Positions 56,082 through 64,000 of a stretch of DNA of 64,000 nucleotides are shown piece after piece. Position 1 is the first letter of the stretch, and each line of letters opens with the position of its first letter. The notes under the pieces are model-generated. The model searched no databases. It saw only the letters and a list, made by a program, of their open reading frames with translations, and was not told the origin of the DNA. Where the stretch lies: assembly GCA_034440575.1 (NCBI GenBank), contig JAOTOL010001620.1, forward strand, positions 2,308,501 to 2,372,500, read 5' to 3'. A program made the position numbers and the translations under genes. The DNA comes from Imbricaverruca yamaguchii. Taxonomy: Eukaryota; Arthropoda; Thecostraca; Neoverrucidae.

Positions 56082-57265
56082 TAAAGATTTCATGTAGAGA
56101 AAGGAGAGAAGAGAGTTAATAAATAATCGGTCCGTACAAAAATATTTGATGAGTACCTTATGGCAACTAAAATGCACGATCACATAAAAACATAAAATTT
56201 GCGGCTTAGAAAATTAACAGGCCAATTTTCCCATGAATTGTATTCCTACTCAAGTGAACACCATTTCCATCAGCATTTGTAAAAATAGTCCCCTCCAAAC
56301 TACTGGATGACCAAAATTGGTTCCGACTAAGCATTTGGGTTCCTACAAACTAAGGGACCAACAAAATTGGTTCCCACTAAGCATTTAGTTCCACAAACAA
56401 GACATATGACCTAGTCGGTGGATTCGGGGAAAGTAATCTCTACTGAACATATTTGTGGCTTTTTAACGAAAACATAACATCCATATTTTTCCAGCACACC
56501 ATGCGGCACACAACACAGCGAGTTACAACTTCATCACAAGTGGAACACATCATACATCTCGCGATATTCTAAGCACCTCTAACGCTCTCCAGACACCTCT
56601 AAGTTTAACATTAACATTCAACTTAAATTAACTAAGTGCAACATTAACGTGAGCGGGCACACAAAGTCACGCTAAGTGTCCCCCACGTCATGATATACAA
56701 AAGGTGTGTCATCAATTCTCGAGCGCTTTTTCTCTCTTTTTCAAATTCTCGAGGTGAGAGTCTTCACTTTCGGAGAACAGTGCCGCGGTGATTTGCATGG
56801 CTTGGACGGGAATAAAATGTTGCGTGATGCAGTCGACGTCTAGGGTGCCCATGCGGTACACAATGCAAGACATGAAACGTGGCAAGAAACTCTAGCCAAC
56901 CATTGATCCATTAAATGTCATATTTGATCACATTTCTTTGCCAATGCCGCTCATCGATGAGCGGAAAATTTAGAGCGCCTGCCGTTTGGCGCTGCCGAAT
57001 GCTCTGCGACATCGGTGCTGCGATCAAATACCATGCTGTGGGTCGCCCGGCGTGAAATTAGCATAACGGAAGTCAAACACACTCACGAGTGAATTCCTTC
57101 GCTGTGGCGATGCCGGCCATGCTTCGCTTAGGAAGAGTTTAATTTCCCAAGATAGCAGACGATGTCAATCGAACTCGGCACGAGCTATTGCAGGTCCGCA
57201 CGGCTAACGATACCGATGGCCTACACTCTTAACACGAGCCAAGCGCAGATTGCAGATGGCCAAGT
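55521..57265. other. Spacer with a (TA)n block at 56,038-56,079
   Basis: No gene is supported. 56,280-56,400 has short repeats of the aaattggttcc(c/g)actaagcat type. Confidence 0.5.
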
Positions 57266-57554
57266 AGAGAGAGAGAGAGAGAGACAGAGAGACAGAGAGA
57301 CAGAGAGACAGAGAGACAGAGAGACAGAGACAGAGACACAGAGACACAGACACAGAGAGACAGAGAAACAGAGATAGAGAGACAGAGAAACAGAGAGACA
57401 GAGAGACAGAGACACAGAGAGACAGACACAGAGACACAGAACAGACAGAGACACAGAGAGACAGAGAGACAGAGAGACAGAGAGACAGAGAGACAGAGAG
57501 ACAGAGACAGAGACACAGAGACACAGACACAGAGACACAGAGACACAGAGAGAA

Positions 57555-57603
<49 letters not shown>

Positions 57604-57672
57604 AAGAGCGAGGGAGAGAGCGAGGGAGAGAGCGAGGGAGAGAGCGAGAGAGAGGGAGAGATAGAGAGAGGA
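57266..57672. repeat. (GAGACA)n / (GAGA)n purine-rich microsatellite
   Basis: About 400 bp of almost pure purine on plus with regularly spaced C: gacagaga, gacacaga, then gagaaagaga and gagggagagagc. The L-S-L-S and S-V-S-L frames on minus are artefacts. Confidence 0.95.
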
Positions 57673-57673
57673 G

Positions 57674-57872
57674 TTATAAACACCCACATGCTTTGTTGAT
57701 TCCTCGGAGCTGGCGTTCACCTCCATTGACTTGACTTCCATTGACTTGACTATTGTTGACCTGACCTCGGCCGGCCTGCCCTCCGGGCACCTGGCCGTTG
57801 CTCTGTTCGTCGGCTTCCGCGGTACTCTGGTCGTCCGGTGGCACGCTATCCGAGTCCAGAGGGATCTCCGAT
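57674..57872 (-). CDS. Weak candidate terminal exon ending in a CaaX-like motif
   Basis: After GGCAG (57,873) a minus frame reads [57 protein letters not shown] and INKACGCL, then TAA at 57,674. It is polar and disordered-looking, with a small internal repeat (SQVNG). The last four residues CGCL would suit geranylgeranylation. No partner exon or family recognised. The overlapping frame on the same strand that runs into the purine array is an artefact. Confidence 0.25.
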
Positions 57873-57994
57873 CTGCCATAGGCGCGGGCGAGAATTCAAT
57901 GGGAAATCCGCCGAGCACGTGCACCTCTGGCAGGATAATGCGTCGCTGGACTTTCTTTGATTTTTGTCAAATCGATAAGAAGTATCGTCGGTGA

Positions 57995-60160
57995 GAGCCG
58001 AAGTTCTTACGCCAGGGAGGAAGCGTAGGTACACACTTGATAGCTGTCACAAGACAACAAAAGATAACTGTTATGTCACACGATCAGCACACAAACGACG
58101 CTATACATACGGTTCACGTAATGCAAATTACACACACACGGTCAGAGCAGCACAAATCACACAATGGCGTAACCATAAACAACGTTACATCAGTCACAGT
58201 TCGAGATAAGTAAAGGTCTGTAGTATTCACACGGCAGGACAGGTGAATATGCATTCACTGCACGCAACATTCATCAGTCATTTTACGCGATAAGTGAACG
58301 CCAAAAATCGTCCGGAGATAGCACGACTGAACCAGATAACCCAGCTATGCACCAGCCGGAAATATCGATCACAGTACTGAAATATACCACAATGTGCGGG
58401 AATTGGGGGGAGGGGGCATAAGCGGTCAAAATTATAAATGAATGAATGAGTGAATGCCAAAATGAACGAATGCCGACAGACTTGGTCCTACAATCTGACA
58501 ACGCCGGTACGTGCACCAACGAAACCTGGCTCAATTACGTCTGCGATTTTTCGCTCACTGCCAACTGGAAGACTATTTTCTGCCCACATCGTTGGTGAGC
58601 TGGACCTCGCCGTAGCTCTGAAAGACCACGGCCCCATCTGCAGCAACACCAAACCCCGGGCGATAATATCGGGCCACGACACTTCGCCGTTATCAAGAGC
58701 TGCGTTTCTCAGTGCACCTCACCGGGCCGAAGTTCAGGCGGGTTGTATAACAGGCATGTCACCACCACCGACATGCCTGTTGGTGGTGTGTGCTTGCCTG
58801 TTATGACACCACCACCACCGGACACCACCACCGACACCACGTCACCACCGAAGTGGTGTCGTGGGAGCCCTCCTGGTGGTGTGTGCCGAACAAGGATAGC
58901 CTCAGGAACGCGTGGGGCCGGGCTGGCAACTCTGATACTGTTCCCGCCTGAAGGTTGGCCATGTCATTTGACTACCCGGCCTCGGCCGTTACAAACTAAG
59001 CACATTATAGGTGTTACTTAGCCGTGTCATTAGTTGTGAGTTGCATGATGCAGACTGCGTCTAGGATGGCCATCAATTTTAATACATAAATTTAATGATC
59101 TCATCACAGCTACCCGAAGTATCCGCTAGTTCATTAGTTCATTGACGGTTTCATTAAGCACATGCTGATGGGCGCTACATGACCAATGTAGTCGATGCGC
59201 CCTTAAGCCCTAATAACTAACTAAGCACATGCTGATTGCACTAATTCCTGAATCGAATGGCGATGAATGTTGGAAATGTTTTATTATTTAAGTCGGACAC
59301 TCTAAACGTGTTCTCAAAGTAACACGTCCTCTAGTTTTAATCGACATTCTTGAACTCTTCCGAGTATCGATTGCAGCCTTAATTAGTCTGGTCTCGTGAT
59401 CGGAAGCTCAGATTGAATCGTTGAATCTCGAAACGGCTGCAGTTGGGCTGACAGAGGGCTTCGGTAAGACCGACATTAACATGAAATGAAGCGGTGAAAT
59501 TGGTGCAAGGGATTATAATGACGTGCTTTGAATCATGGATGGGCATGAACGCAAGGCTTTGCCAACAGCGCTTGCTTTAATTTATCAGCTTCTAGTATAC
59601 TTGCCATACACCATTTACATTGGGAAATGTTCCGGGCTTTGGCGTCATTAACCTGCAGCGATGTTTTACCTGCCAGTATTTGCAGTGAGCAATGCTTCCA
59701 TCGAACGTGAAGTTGTCCCACCAATTAGTTGGGACAAGATATAAGATGAGAAAACACGGAATTTATTATTGAGCCGCTTAAGTTATGTTTCGTGTTCAGC
59801 CACAGCCGACCTCACATGCATGTACACTAGGGCGCATCAAACGCCACGAACTGAGAACTCCAACAACACCACTTTCCCAGCATTTTCCTTTTTCTCATCT
59901 TTTTAGATACCTTTATAGAGTTTGGTCCACCTCTTTCTTTCTAATTACGGTAGTGTCAGGAAACAAAAACAATGCGCTCTAAGATAATTGGACATTGATT
60001 CTTAGCATGGCTCACCCATTAACCTCCCAATGTAAGTCTATTGTAAAAAAAAGTTCTGTAAAATGTTTATTTGAGCTAAAATTATTGTAGATGAAGAGGT
60101 GAAGCCCATGCGTCCTGACATTCGGAACAGGCTCACAGCCCTGGCGGGTCTGGTTGGGCA
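57995..60160. other. Spacer, no gene supported
   Basis: 58,749-58,890 is rich in ACC/GGT words and contains interlocked inverted repeats. Open frames at 58,488-58,682 (minus) have no recognisable identity. Confidence 0.4.
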
Positions 60161-60166
60161 AGACTG

Positions 60167-60440
60167 GTGATAGCGATTATGCTTCTTCAGCTGGATTCAA
60201 CCTTCTTGGAACTGGAAGTGGAGGACCGGCCCAGTTCGGATGCCTACCAGACATCACCGGCGAACGCTGCGGCGATGAATGTCAAGAACGACATCGCTGA
60301 ACGTGGAGTAAAGCTGGACTTGGATTTCATTGGAGCAGCAGAGTCTGAAGAGCGCTGCTAAAATACGCTTCAAGTTGTTGGAAAATGTTGAAAGAAAGAG
60401 ACGAACGAAAGAGAATGTTGGCATTCGTTGAAGAAAATGT
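60167..60440 (+). pseudogene. Decayed fragment of an uncharacterised arthropod protein family (copy A)
   Basis: The frame reads SSDAYQTSPANAAAMNVKND then IAERGVKLDLDFIGAAESEE and stops at 60,359. Just beyond the stop, another frame gives FKLLENVERKRR-like sequence. NDIAERGVKL matches NDAAERGIKD of the fragment at 61,680. A stop and a frameshift indicate a pseudogene. Function unknown. Confidence 0.5.
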
Positions 60441-61063
60441 TGAACGAAAAAGTCTGGCTTACGGTCAAGGAAGTGAGGACGTGAATAGACTGCTTCAGAT
60501 GGCAGCGGCTGTCTGGTAATGCATGTCCGTACCCTATTAGTGGCTTACCTGAGTCGACAGGTGACGCATGTTGCGCAGTATACAATTATAAAAGGCGTTG
60601 AGTGTTGTTTGATAAATCTTAAACTCGGTATGCTGGCTTCAGATAGATACACATACGGAACTCCGCTTTTTAACTGGCTCGGGTTCGAAAATGATATTGT
60701 TGTTGACCAAACTGCAAAATTCGAAATAACCACCTCTAACTTAATAAAGAGCAATGAAAAGCACACCTTTTGATCAAGCAGATGGCAACCTAAACGAGGC
60801 GAGAAGTGGAAAATGTTTTGCCCTGTAGCAATTTGGCTCAGAGTGAAAAGAATGGACTTTTTAGTCTTACTTGGTCTCTTAATTAGTTCATTTCCGAAAC
60901 ATGTAAGGATGTCGCATTTGACACGCCATACGCTACGGTGATTTTAACAAAAATTACGATTTTCAAGGTTTTTGGTCATGATTGACAAAATGTGTTGACG
61001 ATGGTTCTCCTAATCCACTTCGAGAGTACACATAGCGTACTCTTCAAAGTGTAATCGTCACGA

Positions 61064-61825
61064 TCAGGGGCGGATCAAAGTCTACAATCCTGAAAATAGT
61101 ATAGTCTACATCCTGAAAAGGGCTCTCCTTGAAGTCGACGAGGCAACAGGGTACATGGCGTCCGAGGAGCGCGACCTGGTGAAGAGGATGGCCGAGTACA
61201 TAGCGCTCTACCACGCCCCCTTCTTCCTACAGACAAGTCTGCCAGCAGCAGCCCCTCGGCTCGACTTGCTGCTATGGAAAGAGATCCAGGCGTACGCGCT
61301 TCATGATCCTGCTGTGGCTGAGGCGACTCGGCAGAGTGTAACGAGGCATCTGTGGTACCTGACACAGGAGAACGTCATGCTCGCCCTCTTCGACAGTGAA
61401 GTCCCGGTAGAGGAGAAGCTCGCAATGGTGCAAGCTCTCCTGGACCACACACGACCGATGGAGAATCCTCCAGGAAGCCGACCTTCCCGAAGACATCCCT
61501 GGACGCGTCACATGATCTAGCACCATTCGTGGGGCCAAGATCTTGGCTGATGTTCAGCCTGCTGGACAACAGTGGGGCTTGGTTGAAAAAAAAACATCCC
61601 AGCCAGTGGGCAGATGACGATGAGTATGTTCGAATGGAGAATGAAATGCAGCAATTGTCAGTCGTGAATGACGCAGCCGAACGTGGTATTAAGGACATTA
61701 CCGAGTACACAGACATGGCTAGAGACGGCAGAGTTAGAAGTCGTATGATCGCAGTGGCGAGTTCACACCGGGCTGCGGTCTCGTCAATGCGGAGAAGTGA
61801 GCTGGCTGTGCATCGTGCATGCTGA
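61064..61825 (+). pseudogene. Frameshifted fragment of the same uncharacterised arthropod protein family (copy B)
   Basis: One frame from about 61,064 reads IKVYNPENSIVYILKRALLE, MAEYIALYHAPFFLQTSL, APRLDLLLWKEIQAYALHD and TRHLWYLTQENVMLALFDSE. After a shift between about 61,440 and 61,470 a second frame continues RKPTFPKTSLDASHDLAPFV, GPRSWLMFSLLDNSGAWLK, DDDEYVRMENEMQQLSVVND and AAERGIKDITEYTDMARDG, ending 61,825. From memory, proteins with the LWYLTEE..LALFD, VGPxSWLLFxLL and VVNDxAERGVKxI blocks occur as many uncharacterised copies in arthropod genomes, perhaps mobile-element derived; I cannot name them. The frameshift makes this copy probably dead, unless an unrecognised intron lies there. 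Confidence 0.6.
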
Positions 61826-64000
61826 CGGCATGGGACTACGACTGAGCATACAGTGCAACGTGGCTGGCACAGATAAAGCGCAGATGAGAAACGGATTGTT
61901 TTGCCATAATATTGCACACTATCGCGTTCAATGTGCATCTACTTCACTGTCATTGTGCACTCTCATTCTCACAGTTTGACCTGTATCTGACATAGTGATG
62001 TTGATTAGCATACTGATGTTGATGTGCAACTGTGAGTTGTCAATAGGTCAAATATATGTCAATAGATCAAAATAATGGACTGAACTGAAAATAGTATGTT
62101 ACTGTCTCGAAACAACCCTTCTATCATTTCTAAATACATTTCTTCACAGACCAAGTCACGGCGATCACTACAATGCCTTATTCTGATAACCGTTCGTTAT
62201 TTCCGGTTGCGTTGGATCTGAAAGTGTCGCATTGAACAATAAATACTGTGATTCGAACATTTTGTCTGAATTAAAGTTTGTTCTGCTCAATGAAAGCTTT
62301 TAAAAAGCCCACTCCCAGGTCTGTGCAATGAAATTGATTTTCCACCACATTTGGGTGGGGTCACTCACCTTTGAGGGGCTGGGGGACCAAAACTTAAAGG
62401 AGGGGGACCAAACTTGGTCAGCTCTGTCTTTGTGTAAAAGAGTTTTGGTTGTGCAGCTTGCATGGCCAAAAAGTTTTTTTTTTTTTTTTTTTTGGGGGGG
62501 GGCACCCTAGTACACATCCTCTCTGAGAGACCGGACCAACAGCGCGGCTGGGTCCGCCATTGACGATGAGGACATCGTGGGCGCGTACGTCGCCGGAGCA
62601 ATTTAAGTGCGATTGAAACATAGTCATCGAGTTCATGTTGAACGTGAGTGCCGAAAAACGTCGGATGCTGCTTTCAACAGTGGCGAGGTACAATCATGAG
62701 CTCGTGAGCCGGCAAGCTCGAAGGTCGGACTCGTGTGCTATGCCCTGACAGCTACTGCCACGCAAATTATGGCACCTGTTCGCCAGATAAGTAGCAGGCT
62801 GCGGTGGAATTGCCGCTCCAGCAGACACTTCCACTTGTGCAGGGAAGTGGAAGCAACTTATCTCTGAATGTATAGTAATTACACTAAGTTCATAGAAGCT
62901 CATATTACATGAAGTTCATATATCATGCTTGGATGATGTCAAGTTCAGAAACGCTATCTCCAGTACAGACAAAACACAACATCGAAGACTGTGAAATGAA
63001 ATACAGTTGTTCGTTCTCTCACATGCGAGCGATTTTCTCGGTATTATCTCCATCGATGGTAATCCCGTTATCCCGCTATATTAGCAACCCCGTAATCTAG
63101 TTATACCAGTAACCCCGCTACCACACTCGCCAGTCATCGCAGTTACGGACGCAGTTTATTCAGGCAGCCGGTTTTGCGATCATGTAATCATTTGCTTCGG
63201 TGAGGATGGCTTCCCCTTATCTGCTTGTTCACAACCGGTTTTAGTTTTCAACTTTTGTGAAAGAGTCGGACATTCGCACAGTTGATTTGGTCACGAGCCA
63301 AACCAATCCTGGCACTTTCAGCAGTATATCTTAGAACCCATTTCAAATGTATGTTGGGCGCTCCAAAACTTCAGTGGTATTTTCATGGGAGTGACATTTC
63401 ATTACTCCCGCCAAACATGTCGTTGACTTGTCAACAGTGAAATCTATAGTGTAGGATCTATGGTGAGCCGTGACATGGAGTGTACTGAAATCACATTATA
63501 ACATCAGATACCATTGCTTAGAATATCGCACCTTCAATGAGTTGTTGGAAACTGATTCAAAGCCCACAAACACAGCATGGAACTCATATATATATACGTG
63601 ATATATATACTCACATCTCGTTTCAGAAGGGCAGCATGATGTTCGCGTTTTGCGGCGATAAGTTTGAGTTAAGTTCGAAATGCTACCTTCACCTGTTCGC
63701 AGGCTGTTTGAACAGTGTCTCACTTATTTAAAGCATCACAAGTATTCCAATACCGTCGTCTTCAGAACGGTCCCAAACCAAGTTGTAAATGTAAACGTTC
63801 CGAACTGCAGTAACAGCTTAGCACAGGTGCTGATCACTCTCGGGAGTCTCCGGACCTAAAATGTCTACTAAATGTTCTACGATGAATGCCAGAGGTCGCA
63901 GAAGCTGCCGTTCCTTACAGAAGCTGCCGTTCGCTGTGAATGTGAGGTCAGACAAAAAATTGGTCAAAAGTTGGAATCAATTTCACATGTTGTGGCAACA
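61826..64000. other. Spacer to window end, no gene supported
   Basis: 62,474-62,502 is an unusual T-run followed by a G-run. 62,545-62,562 (ggctgggtccgccattg) is an inverted hAT-like terminal word. A short frame behind CGTTTCAG at 63,627 (KGSMMFAFCGDKFELSSKC) is not recognisable. Confidence 0.45.

Noticed and set aside
58488..58682. Minus frame SWPDIIARGLVLLQMGPWS and the overlapping ADGAVVFQSYGEVQLTND
   Set aside because: The second sits between an acceptor-like and a donor-like site, but it is only 17 codons and no family or partner exon was found.

Overview
The window is eukaryotic and looks like an arthropod, most likely a crustacean. Three genes support this: an intronless innexin of the insect/crustacean Inx2 type, a multi-exon secretory-type cyclophilin, and a complete five-exon EMC8/9 gene. 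There are also four perfect CCTAA units, the arthropod telomere motif, and arthropod-style CR1 and RNase H-bearing non-LTR retroelements. I cannot place it to species; a barnacle-like genome is only a guess. Most long open frames are artefacts of tandem repeats whose unit has few stops.

Layout. 1-9.7 kb: a 24-bp minisatellite, TA/CA/GT microsatellites, a tRNA-derived SINE with clear target-site duplications and a possible cysteine-rich exon. 9.7-14.4 kb: 33-bp and 74-bp minisatellites. 14.4-15.8 kb: the innexin on the minus strand, followed at its 3' end by a 20-bp array. 17-19 kb: a CpG-rich promoter-like stretch and a 345-bp hAT-type MITE. 21-25.2 kb: the minus-strand cyclophilin (three exons seen, first exon missing). 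31-36 kb: a second SINE copy, a 358-bp duplication, fragments of an RNase H-type LINE, a 3' CR1 fragment and a ~175-bp satellite. 37-40.7 kb: two CR1-type elements; one keeps an esterase-type ORF1 and an endonuclease but has lost its reverse transcriptase. 42.4-47.9 kb: EMC8/9 on the plus strand. 48-54 kb: minisatellites, a TATA-bearing palindrome and a third SINE copy. 54.9-57.9 kb: two possible minus-strand terminal exons. 60-62 kb: two decayed fragments of one uncharacterised protein family.

The genes are housekeeping and unrelated in function: a gap-junction channel, an ER prolyl isomerase and an ER membrane insertase subunit. The most unusual signals are (1) minisatellites whose units resemble the adjacent splice junctions in both the cyclophilin and EMC8/9, so introns carry arrays of decoy splice sites; (2) a 3.2-kb stretch of EMC8/9 holding only three CpGs inside an otherwise CpG-rich window, which looks like the footprint of germline gene-body methylation; and (3) several mobile families whose ends can be read exactly (SINE, hAT MITE, CR1 with an 8-bp tail repeat).
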